Below are positions 15,513 through 21,587 of a stretch of 21,587 nucleotides of DNA, piece by piece; within the stretch, counting starts at the first letter, position 1; each line of letters opens with the position of its first letter. This stretch comes from Deltaproteobacteria bacterium (GTDB taxonomy: Bacteria; Desulfobacterota; Desulfarculia; Adiutricales; Adiutricaceae). The stretch spans positions 1-21,587 of the forward strand of contig JAITJB010000117.1 of the NCBI GenBank assembly GCA_031279155.1, in the 5' to 3' direction. Position numbers and translations under genes: made by a program. A model generated the notes under the pieces. That model had not been told where the DNA came from. It worked only from the letters and a program-made list of their open reading frames with translations, and made no database searches.

Positions 15513-16481
15513 TCACTTCTCGTGACTAGGACCGGTTGGGGAGGGAGAAAGTTGACCGGGAGCAAGATTTCCGGGAGAAAGTTGACCGGGAGGAGATTGG
15601 CCGCCTTCAGCTTGGGGCTCATTAGGGGCCTCTAAAGCGGCTTCGTTTAGCTCATTTAAAGGCTCTTTTAAGATGGTAACGGTCACCGGCATGCCTTGCC
15701 TTAGGCCGCCATCGGGCTGACTTATGACGATTCGGAGGCGGTAGACCAGATCGGTTCTCAAAGCCGCCGTCTCCACGGCCTTGGGGGTAAACTCAGCTTT
15801 AGGCGAGATAAATCCCACCTTCCCTTCGTAGCGCCCCTGGGAGTCGGTAGTGACGATAACCTTTTGGCCTGGCCTAACTAAGCCTAAGTCCGGCTCATCT
15901 AAGTAGGCTCGGACCCAAACCGGAGAATCTAGTGAGACGGTATAAACCGTCTCCCCGGCGCCAACCACTGATCCGGGCTCGCGGACTCTGGTCAAAATGA
16001 CGCCAGAACTAGGGCTCTTTAAGGTGGCGTCGTTTAGGTTGGTAACCGCCGCCGCCAATTGGGCCTTAACCGTGTCCAGCCTAGCTAGGAGCTCGGCTCG
16101 CAGAGTTGAGGCTTCATCGTAATCGCTTTCCGAAATCGATCGGTTTTTTAGTAAACTCGAGAGTCTTAGGAGGTTTTTCTCAGCGTTAGCTAACCGGGCT
16201 TCGGTTTCCCGGATTTGGGCTTCGTGGATGGCAATTTCATCTAAAAAGGGTTGTTTATCTAAAGTAGCCAGCTCTTGACCCAAAACAACCGTATCGCCCT
16301 CCTCAAGTAGCATCGCCGACAAGCGACCAGGGACCCTAAAGCCCAAGGTCAGTTCCCTGATATCGACATTACCGTACAAGACTAATTGGGTTTCATCTTT
16401 TTGAGATATGCGCTCGCGTCCTAATTGCCAGCCAACTAAGATGGCCAGCAAAATAACCAGTATAATTACCTTTTTAACCAC
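15513..16481 (-). CDS. ybhG: HlyD-family periplasmic adaptor, YbhG-like
   Basis: The 322-residue membrane fusion protein has an N-terminal anchor (VIILVILLAILVGWQLG, residues 5-21), a first lipoyl half LYGNVDIRELTLGFRVPGRL, a coiled-coil hairpin (about 80-150, AEKNLLRLSSLLKNRSISESDYDEASTL region), a second lipoyl half LKSPSSGVILTRVREPGSVV, and a beta-barrel PVWVRAYLDEPDLGLVRPGQ. It should bridge the YbhFSR-like pump to an outer channel. The C-terminal 40 residues are an unusual Pro/Gly/Gln/Ser tail with a ten-residue repeat (PGQLSPGNLA). The start is GTG 16479-16481 with AAGG upstream, 26 bp after the UmuD-like gene, suggesting one transcript. Confidence 0.87.
   Translation of the reverse strand: MVKKVIILVILLAILVGWQLGRERISQKDETQLVLYGNVDIRELTLGFRVPGRLSAMLLEEGDTVVLGQELATLDKQPFLDEIAIHEAQIRETEARLANAEKNLLRLSSLLKNRSISESDYDEASTLRAELLARLDTVKAQLAAAVTNLNDATLKSPSSGVILTRVREPGSVVGAGETVYTVSLDSPVWVRAYLDEPDLGLVRPGQKVIVTTDSQGRYEGKVGFISPKAEFTPKAVETAALRTDLVYRLRIVISQPDGGLRQGMPVTVTILKEPLNELNEAALEAPNEPQAEGGQSPPGQLSPGNLAPGQLSPSPTGPSHEK
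15543..15592 (-). repeat. 30-bp-period tandem repeat in the adaptor tail
   Basis: A 20-base word beginning GGGAGAAAGTTGACC occurs at 15543-15562 and again, identical, at 15573-15592. The period of 30 bp keeps the frame and adds ten residues (PGQLSPGNLA) per copy to the disordered C terminus of the adaptor. Confidence 0.8.
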
Positions 16482-16507
16482 TTTAACCTTACTATTTATA
16501 GCCTTTT

Positions 16508-16969
16508 TTAAACCTTATGGACGACAAAAGTCACTACGCCCCAGATAACCGTGTTTTCGTTGTTGGTAATATCCATTTCGGGATAATCGGGATTTTCTGG
16601 GACCAAAAAGACCTTCTCGCCTTTGATTTTAAGCCGTTTGACCGTAAGCTCCCCATCCCAAGCGGCGATGACAATTCGGCCAGAAGCCACTTTCTTGGAG
16701 CGATCCACCACCAATAGATCGCCATCGTTAATGCCAGCCCCACTCATGGAGTTACCGGAGACCTTGAGGAAAAAAGTCGCAGCCGGGTTTTTTACCACTA
16801 AGCGCTGGAGATCGAGGAAGTCTTGGACATAATCTTCGGCTGGCGACGGAAAGCCGGCTGAGACTGACTCAAGGTAGAAGGGAGAACCATCAGCCCGATC
16901 AGCCTTCACGGGCTCGGGGAAGAAGACCGTAACTTTAACTTGAGGCTCTGTTTTATCCTGAAATCCCAT
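16508..16969 (-). CDS. umuD: UmuD-like S24 peptidase (orphan, no UmuC)
   Basis: The 153-residue protein aligns with UmuD throughout. It has the cleavage site SAGFPSPA (Ala38-Gly39), then the segment AEDYVQDFLDLQRLVVKNPAATFFLKVSGNSM with nucleophile Ser74, DGDLLVVDRS, and GELTVKRL with the general-base Lys111. The spacings (site to Ser 36, Ser to Lys 37) equal those of E. coli UmuD. In the family, RecA filaments trigger self-cleavage and the product joins UmuC as Pol V. Here no UmuC gene lies within the window. The next gene, 26 bp downstream on the same strand, is the YbhG-like adaptor. There is no helix-turn-helix, so it is not a LexA-type repressor. The start is ATG 16967-16969, with a weak ribosome binding site. 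Confidence 0.85.
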   Translation of the reverse strand: MGFQDKTEPQVKVTVFFPEPVKADRADGSPFYLESVSAGFPSPAEDYVQDFLDLQRLVVKNPAATFFLKVSGNSMSGAGINDGDLLVVDRSKKVASGRIVIAAWDGELTVKRLKIKGEKVFLVPENPDYPEMDITNNENTVIWGVVTFVVHKV

Positions 16970-17429
16970 TTGAATTCCACCTACAGCGAAGTAGCTCGCT
17001 AATTAGTCTAATAATAAACTAGTTTTAAACGAAGAGTACGGGGCAATGGTATATTAAAAGCCGTTAAAATAGCTCTTTGATGTTTTATTAATGGCATTAT
17101 GTACTCTATATTATCTATACGAAAAAATACCATAAGCCTAGATGCTTAAAGCCAAAGGCGTTTATAGCATATTTTATATTGTCTATTTTTAATTTTTCAA
17201 CCATTTCAATACGCTTATCCACCTTAGAAAAGTCATGTCTGGCCTATCACAAGTCACTTAGGACGGCCGCCTAACCTGGCCACGGTTATAGCCAGCCTGA
17301 TAGGATAAATTATAACTGATTTTCATTGATTTTTCAAGAAAATTTGCGTGTCGATACTATAAAATAAAAGTAATTTTAGTAAAAATAACCGCCATTTCTA
17401 GGCGACGAACTATCACAGAAAAAACTTCC
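16970..17429. other. AT-rich gene-free stretch with possible operator and a remnant
   Basis: No complete gene is visible. A perfect 10-bp palindrome AAACTAGTTT (17016-17025) overlaps a minus-strand TATTAT (17011-17016) that could be the -10 of the umuD operon. I cannot identify an E. coli-type LexA box (CTGT-N8-ACAG). A 43-codon minus-strand frame (17115-17243) reads like protein (DKRIEMVEKLKIDNIKYAIN) and has in-frame GTG and ATG. It could be a very short gene or the tail of a lost one. The rest is AT-rich and featureless. Confidence 0.35.
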
Positions 17430-18119
17430 TCAGTCAGCTAGCCGCCTGTCTACAGCCAGATCTTGGCGATTAAAAAGGCTTTGATAATCGCCGTATAGCC
17501 ACTGGTGGGCCTCAGAGGATCTGATAATGACCGGCATGCGCTGGTGTATGTCAGCCACATAGTCATTAGCTTTGGTCGTTATTATGACCAGGCGATCTGG
17601 CCAATTACCGGGCGAATCTGGAAAATTTTGAAAAAGCCCGGCCATCAAGAGTACTGGCTGATTTTCTAAGAAAAAGAAATACTTAGTCTTTATTTGACCG
17701 CGCTTCTCCCACTCAAAGTAGCCAGACGATGGGACTAAACAGCGGCCAGAGACTAGAGGGCCTCGCCAGGTGGGGAGAGTAGAGGCTGTCTCAGAGCGAG
17801 CGTTTATTAAAAGGCCGGGTTTTTTGGCCTTGCCTCCCTTGCCTACCTTGGGCCAGAGAACGGGAAAGCCCCAAAGGGCGGCTTGAGCCTTAAAAGACTT
17901 GTCAATCATAGAAGTAAAAATGGGTACAATATCAGAGGGAAAGATCTCGCCTGAAGTTTTTAACTTGACCCCAAATCCCCCAAGATTTTGTGTTCCCTCA
18001 AGATTTTGTGTTCCCTCAAGGTTTTGTGTTCCCTCAAGGCTTTGGGCTAGCGCGCTAATGGCTAAAGTGACATTGTTACTCGGGCCTTTTAAGTCTACAG
18101 CCTGGAAGCGACCACACAT
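17430..18119 (-). CDS. yedK: SRAP-domain protein (YedK/HMCES family)
   Basis: The 229-residue SOS-response-associated peptidase-like protein forms a thiazolidine crosslink with abasic sites in single-stranded DNA to protect them. The catalytic set is complete: Cys2 after Met removal (MCGRF), Asn106 in INARSET, Glu136 in SSGYFEW and His192 in IHQRMPVI. The Asn-Glu-His spacings match E. coli YedK closely. It is about 30 residues longer than usual between Cys2 and Asn106 because of a hexapeptide repeat (LEGTQN, residues about 28-46) and a Lys/Gly insert near residue 91. ATG 18117-18119 is fixed by the need for Cys at position 2, and AGGA lies five bases upstream. It starts 37 bp after the FliL-like gene on the same strand. 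Confidence 0.92.
   Translation of the reverse strand: MCGRFQAVDLKGPSNNVTLAISALAQSLEGTQNLEGTQNLEGTQNLGGFGVKLKTSGEIFPSDIVPIFTSMIDKSFKAQAALWGFPVLWPKVGKGGKAKKPGLLINARSETASTLPTWRGPLVSGRCLVPSSGYFEWEKRGQIKTKYFFFLENQPVLLMAGLFQNFPDSPGNWPDRLVIITTKANDYVADIHQRMPVIIRSSEAHQWLYGDYQSLFNRQDLAVDRRLAD
17981..18046 (-). repeat. 18-bp tandem repeat inside the SRAP gene
   Basis: The unit CAAGATTTTGTGTTCCCT occurs at 17981-17998 and identically at 17999-18016, then with one change at 18017-18034, and a partial copy ends at 18046. Each unit encodes six residues (LEGTQN on the minus strand), so copy-number change lengthens or shortens the linker without shifting the frame. Confidence 0.92.
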
Positions 18120-18156
18120 ATTTATCCTATTTTGGACAAGATATACCCTACAACAT

Positions 18157-19569
18157 TTATCGTCGGCTTAAGAGACTTATTTGAACGTAAGTTATCCTAG
18201 GCTCGGTGGGATCGGTTTTTAAGGACTCAATGTTATTGATGGTCGCCAATAGATCAGCCTGGAGCTGACGCCTTTTATCCTGATCCGTTAAGACCTCCGG
18301 GCCGGCTGACTTAGTCAGACGAAAGATAAAATCCCTTATTAAGACTATTTCATTGTCAATCAAGTTTTCATCTGAGCTGTCGCGGTAATGGAGAATAATT
18401 TCCATTTCCAAAACTAAATTTTCACCACTGGGCTGATTGAGCATGATGGTGAATCTTTTGAGCTGTTTTTCGCCGGGCATGGCCACATAAGAGCCGGTTA
18501 AGAACTCGGGCTCAACGACTAAAACTCGGCTCTGGGGCGTAGTGGGGATGGATCGGAAGAAAATACGGTAAAGAGCATAGAATAATCCCAAAATCACCAG
18601 TGAGACTGTGGCCAAGACGATAAACATCTTATATTTTGGGATTTTTTTGACGGTAGGGCCTTGGGGCGGCGGGGTTGGTTCCGGAGTCTCAACTACCGGC
18701 GGCGGCTCTTCGGGCTTGGGGGCCTCAACCGGTTGGTGGGTGGCCTCGGGGCTTATGTGCTCGGCTTCTTTTTTAGCCTGATCAAAAATACCGTCTAAAT
18801 CGAGCTCGACCTTTTGGGGGACCGGGGCATCGCCATCGCCATCCATTAGGCTCTTTAAAAAATCATTTCGGCCTTGGTCCGTTCCGTCACCGGCGGCCCG
18901 GCTCCGCCTCTCCGGGGAGGCAGAAGGTGGCGACGCGCTCTGGCCGCTAGAAGCGGGATCGGGGTACTGGCCAGGGCTCCTAGGCTTAAGCTCCCGGGGT
19001 TCCGGGGTTTGGGAATCATCTGGTGCAGAACTTACTGAATCACCAGCCCCACTAACAGAATCGTCTACTTGAGGGTCAATTGCTTGGCCGTCGGTCCAGT
19101 CTTCTTGGGCGTTAAGGGGGCTAGAGGCTACAACTGACTGGCTACTAGATGGAGGGATGGCGGAATTTTGAGCGGAATTTTCAGCCGCATTTTGGGCGCC
19201 AGTTGAACTAGCCCAACTGCCGGTTTCGGCAGGCGAGTCATCTTGACTATCGCCTAAGGCTTTTTCCCAATCATCGGGCGGGTTTTCATTCCAGCTGCCT
19301 TTAGGTAAGCTATCATCATGCAAACTTTCTTCTTGTAAGCTATCTTCAGGCGAACTGCCCCCATGCAAACTGCTTGGGGCAAGGGCCACAGCGTCATCGG
19401 GCAACATCTCAGGGGATGACTCAAAATCATCTTCGGTTTGATCTTTTTGAGCCGTATTCTGGGCAGTATTTTGGCTTGGAACATCGTCCCAATCGTCGGC
19501 ATCGGGATCAAGCGGCAAGTTGTCCCAATCGTCGATAGCTTGAGCTTTTTTCCCTGGGTCGTCCGACAA
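18157..19569 (-). CDS. FliL-like membrane protein with long acidic N-terminal region
   Basis: The 470-residue protein has one membrane segment (about residues 315-338, MFIVLATVSLVILGLFYALYRIFF). Before it lie over 300 residues of disordered, Asp/Glu/Ser/Pro/Gln-rich sequence with DDWD motifs and degenerate repeats (AQNTAQ, SLHDDSL). After it comes a periplasmic domain of about 130 residues that resembles FliL: EPEFLTGSYVAMPGEKQLKRF, LVLEMEIILHYRD, IVLIRDFIFRL and a C-terminal ITYVQISLL strand. FliL proteins associate with the flagellar stator and basal body, and the position 45 bp after fliA supports a motility role. Classical FliL is only about 150-180 residues, so the cytoplasmic extension is exceptional. 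The start is TTG 19567-19569 with a strong AAGGAG seven bases upstream. The FliL relation is a resemblance call. Confidence 0.65.
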   Translation of the reverse strand: MSDDPGKKAQAIDDWDNLPLDPDADDWDDVPSQNTAQNTAQKDQTEDDFESSPEMLPDDAVALAPSSLHGGSSPEDSLQEESLHDDSLPKGSWNENPPDDWEKALGDSQDDSPAETGSWASSTGAQNAAENSAQNSAIPPSSSQSVVASSPLNAQEDWTDGQAIDPQVDDSVSGAGDSVSSAPDDSQTPEPRELKPRSPGQYPDPASSGQSASPPSASPERRSRAAGDGTDQGRNDFLKSLMDGDGDAPVPQKVELDLDGIFDQAKKEAEHISPEATHQPVEAPKPEEPPPVVETPEPTPPPQGPTVKKIPKYKMFIVLATVSLVILGLFYALYRIFFRSIPTTPQSRVLVVEPEFLTGSYVAMPGEKQLKRFTIMLNQPSGENLVLEMEIILHYRDSSDENLIDNEIVLIRDFIFRLTKSAGPEVLTDQDKRRQLQADLLATINNIESLKTDPTEPRITYVQISLLSRR

Positions 19570-19613
19570 TATCCGGCTCCTTGGCCATTATGGTCTAAGC
19601 TAAATCATTTAGG

Positions 19614-20417
19614 CTATGAGCTAGTTTGGCTTTCAGCCAGCTTGCGATCGAAGTACCTTGAAAGTTTTCCTCTGAGCTTGATGACGCTTTTGGTGTGGAT
19701 CTGGCTGATGCGCGATTCTGTATAACCCATGACCTGACCGATCTCCTTCATGGTCAGTTCCTCATGGTAATAGAGGGTGACCACTAACCTTTCCTTTTCC
19801 GGCAAGCTATCGATGGACTCCACCAACAACAGGCGGACTTCTTCTTGGCCCAGGAGAGTTAAGGCGTCTCGATAGTTTTCGTCAGCTAAGACCTCATAGA
19901 TGCCTGTCGGCTCGCGGCCGTTAGGCGTCTCGATCCGGAAAGCTTCTAAATCGAGCATGTTAACTGAGCTGACCTCATCTAAGAGTTTGTGATAAGAGGC
20001 TATATCGATGTCTAAGGCCTCAGCAGATTCCTCATCCGTGGGCGGGCGCCCTAAGAGAATTTCTAGCCTGCGCCAAAGGCGCTCAAGGTCGTTGGCCTTC
20101 TTGCGAACCGTGCGAGGCACCCAATCTTGGTTCCTAAGTTCGTCAATCATGGCGCCTTTAATACGAAATTCGGCATACGTCTTAAACATGATGCCGCGCT
20201 CTGTCTCAAAGCGGTCGACAGCATCAATCAGACCCATGACCCCGGCGCTGACGAGATCGTCTTTGACAATGTGATCAGGGAGCCTCGAAGCCAAGCGGTC
20301 GGCTAAGTACTTTATCAAAGGCGAGTACTGCTCGACGTAGTTGGTCTTATCGGCCATGCTCAGCTTCTGCCAGCTAGGCTTGTCGGCACGGGAACCGTAG
20401 GCCTGACGCTCGCTCAT
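19614..20417 (-). CDS. fliA: Flagellar sigma factor FliA (sigma-28)
   Basis: The 267-residue sigma-70-family factor has the FliA/WhiG pattern: region 2 (about residues 30-105) with DDLVSAGVMGLIDAVDRFE and RIKGAMIDELRNQDWVPR, region 3 with RPPTDEESAEAL, and region 4 with SLPEKERLVVTLYYHEELTMKEIGQVMGYTESRISQIH (helix-turn-helix for the -35 element). It lacks region 1.1. It directs transcription of late flagellar and chemotaxis genes and is normally held by FlgM, which is not seen here. The start codon overlaps the flhG stop by one base (TGATG), so translation is coupled. The order flhG-fliA is common in polarly flagellated proteobacteria. Confidence 0.93.
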   Translation of the reverse strand: MSERQAYGSRADKPSWQKLSMADKTNYVEQYSPLIKYLADRLASRLPDHIVKDDLVSAGVMGLIDAVDRFETERGIMFKTYAEFRIKGAMIDELRNQDWVPRTVRKKANDLERLWRRLEILLGRPPTDEESAEALDIDIASYHKLLDEVSSVNMLDLEAFRIETPNGREPTGIYEVLADENYRDALTLLGQEEVRLLLVESIDSLPEKERLVVTLYYHEELTMKEIGQVMGYTESRISQIHTKSVIKLRGKLSRYFDRKLAESQTSS

Positions 20418-21587
20418 CAGTCCACCGCCCGCTCAACGGCCACTAGACGATTTAAAAACAGAACCAAACCTCCGGCGCCAAAAGCCGGGGGCTCCCGACC
20501 GATCAAGTAGCGGGCCAACTCCGTCACCCGCAAAGAGGCCGGACAATCAGGATAAAGTATATAAAAAGGCGTCTGTTTGCGGACCGAAGCCGGGACAGAT
20601 TCATCGTATGGAATATATCCGGCCAAGTCAAGGGAGACTGAGGTCAGATATTGACCAGCAACATTACTCATCAGTTGAAAAACGGCCTTAGCTTCTTTGG
20701 GTCCTGTGACCATATTGGGTAAGAGATAAAAACCGCTCTGCTTATGCTTGGTGTTTAAGGCTTTTATCAGGGCATAGGCGTCAGTAATGGAGGTAGGCTC
20801 GTTATTTAAAATAACTAAGCGCTCCTGGGCCACGAGGTTAAAGAATATGACGTTAGGCCCAATGCCGGCGGCTGTATCGATGAGCAGAAAGTCCAAATCC
20901 TCTTGCCACTGTTCAAATTCCGCAATGAGCCTAGCTTTCTGGGCTTCGCTTATCTCATTAAGCTCTAAGATGCCGCTAGCCGCAGGTAGTATACTTATGC
21001 CCTTCGGGCCTTTGAGAATAATCTCTTTTAAGGTCTTCTCGCCCTTGAGCCAGTGGTGGATAGTGACCTGAGTCCTGAGGCCCAAGAGGACATCGGTGTT
21101 AGCCAATCCTAAATCAGCGTCCCATATTAAGACCTTGCGGCCTAGTCCGGCCAAGGCCAGGGCTAGCCCTAAGGTGATATTACTTTTACCTACCCCGCCT
21201 TTGCCGCTAGATACGGTTATGACCCTGACGGGTTTACCGGCGGGGGCGGCTTTTGGCGGACTGGCCTTAGAAGCCGCAGAGGCTGGTTTTTCGTTGGCAG
21301 CACTGCTAGCTTTAACTACCGGCTTGGGGGCGCCCGAGCTGGAAGCTCCCGGTTTACTTACCTCAGGAGGCTCTCCGGGTTTGGGAGGCTTAGCTGGCTC
21401 AGAGCTAGGCGCCGCAGGCTTTGAAGCCTTAGCCGTCTCAGAGCCTAAGGCCGCAGGCTTGGGAGCATCAGGTTTTGAAGCTTTAGCCGGCTCAGAGCTT
21501 GGGGCCGCAGGCTTGGGAGCATCAGGTTTTGAAGCTTTAGCCGGCTCAGAGCTTGGGGCCGCAGGCTTGGGAGCATCAGGTTTTGAA
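20417..21587 (-). CDS. flhG: FlhG/FleN-like MinD-family ATPase, 5' end outside window
   Basis: This is a MinD/ParA-type ATPase controlling flagellar number. The deviant Walker A SGKGGVGKSN lies at about 21208-21179, followed by LIWDADLGLANTDVLLGL (switch I region), DFLLIDTAAGIGPNVIFF (Walker B/switch II) and NNEPTSITDAYALIKAL. A frame starting at TTG 21154 would lose the Walker A loop and is not the gene start. The same frame stays open to the window edge (about 390 codons in total) with no ATG, GTG or TTG before the Walker A loop. The N-terminal part seen (over 120 residues) is Lys/Pro/Ala/Ser-rich with an 18-residue repeat. FlhG normally has only about 20 residues before the P-loop, so this is a large extension or a fusion to an upstream protein such as FlhF. 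The C-terminal membrane-targeting helix is plausible (LVLFLNRLVAVERAVD). Confidence 0.88.
   Translation of the reverse strand, partial: SKPDAPKPAAPSSEPAKASKPDAPKPAAPSSEPAKASKPDAPKPAALGSETAKASKPAAPSSEPAKPPKPGEPPEVSKPGASSSGAPKPVVKASSAANEKPASAASKASPPKAAPAGKPVRVITVSSGKGGVGKSNITLGLALALAGLGRKVLIWDADLGLANTDVLLGLRTQVTIHHWLKGEKTLKEIILKGPKGISILPAASGILELNEISEAQKARLIAEFEQWQEDLDFLLIDTAAGIGPNVIFFNLVAQERLVILNNEPTSITDAYALIKALNTKHKQSGFYLLPNMVTGPKEAKAVFQLMSNVAGQYLTSVSLDLAGYIPYDESVPASVRKQTPFYILYPDCPASLRVTELARYLIGREPPAFGAGGLVLFLNRLVAVERAVD
21407..21587 (-). repeat. 54-bp tandem repeat in the FlhG N-terminal region
   Basis: A 54-bp unit is exactly periodic: GGGAGCATCAGG recurs at 21461, 21515 and 21569. The first two units are identical or nearly so and the third runs off the window; a more divergent copy precedes them (21407-21460). 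Each unit encodes 18 residues on the minus strand (ASKPDAPKPAAPSSEPAK). The period keeps the frame. Confidence 0.92.

Noticed and set aside
15509..15622. Upstream extension of the YbhF-like ATPase frame overlapping ybhG
   Set aside because: The extra 38 residues come from the out-of-frame reading of the repetitive ybhG tail. GTG 15508 has a good ribosome binding site and fits the family N terminus.
16970..17040. E. coli-type LexA box upstream of umuD
   Set aside because: I found no CTGT-N8-ACAG site. The AAACTAGTTT palindrome does not match a LexA consensus I can name.
17280..17345. Possible Fur-like box (TGATTTTCATTGA region)
   Set aside because: It matches a Fur box poorly and sits in AT-rich DNA far from any start on a sensible strand.
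21407..21587. CRISPR array
   Set aside because: The 54-bp units are directly adjacent without unique spacers, lie in frame within flhG and encode a Pro/Ala-rich linker.

Overview
The window looks like chromosomal DNA of a Gram-negative, flagellated, anaerobe-like bacterium, most plausibly a deltaproteobacterium (Desulfobacterota/Desulfovibrio-type). The evidence is an FlhG-FliA flagellar regulatory block, an EmrAB-type pump and a YbhGFSR-type pump with periplasmic adaptors, a DUF1638 protein (a family often found with corrinoid methyltransferases) and a mid-range base composition with AT-rich accessory patches. GTG and TTG starts are frequent. The taxonomic call is inference; there is no rRNA or other marker gene here.

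Layout. 1-1200: a DUF1638 gene on the minus strand, with an unexplained open fragment at the window edge. 1195-2151: a small HAD-like phosphatase preceded by a decayed, truncated duplicate of its own 5' end. 2216-5725: a self-contained efflux operon (TetR regulator, EmrA adaptor, EmrB transporter) with a near-consensus promoter and a perfect inverted repeat over its -10 region. 5726-7476: an AT-rich accessory stretch with two unrecognised proteins. 7477-8874: a DUF1848 protein (radical-SAM-like cysteine triad near its C terminus) followed by an Ogt/MGMT DNA repair methyltransferase, convergent with a CapA-like metallophosphatase (8868-10214). 10215-11513: an accessory and non-coding stretch with a candidate structured RNA, a small lipoprotein gene and a GC-rich nested-hairpin element between 15-bp direct repeats.

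11514-16969 (minus strand): an operon reading UmuD-like S24 peptidase, YbhG-like adaptor, YbhF-like double ATPase, YbhS-like permease, YbhR-like permease. No UmuC is nearby, so the UmuD-like protein leads a drug-export operon. 17430-21587 (minus strand): the 3' part of a flagellar operon, FlhG (5' end outside the window), FliA, and a FliL-like membrane protein with a long acidic tail, followed by an SRAP-domain (YedK/HMCES) gene.

Two themes recur. One is genome-integrity functions (Ogt, DUF1848, UmuD-like, SRAP) interspersed with export pumps. The other is young in-frame tandem repeats (54, 30 and 18 bp) that expand disordered linkers in FlhG, YbhG and the SRAP protein. I saw no tRNA, rRNA, CRISPR array, insertion sequence or intact phage gene.
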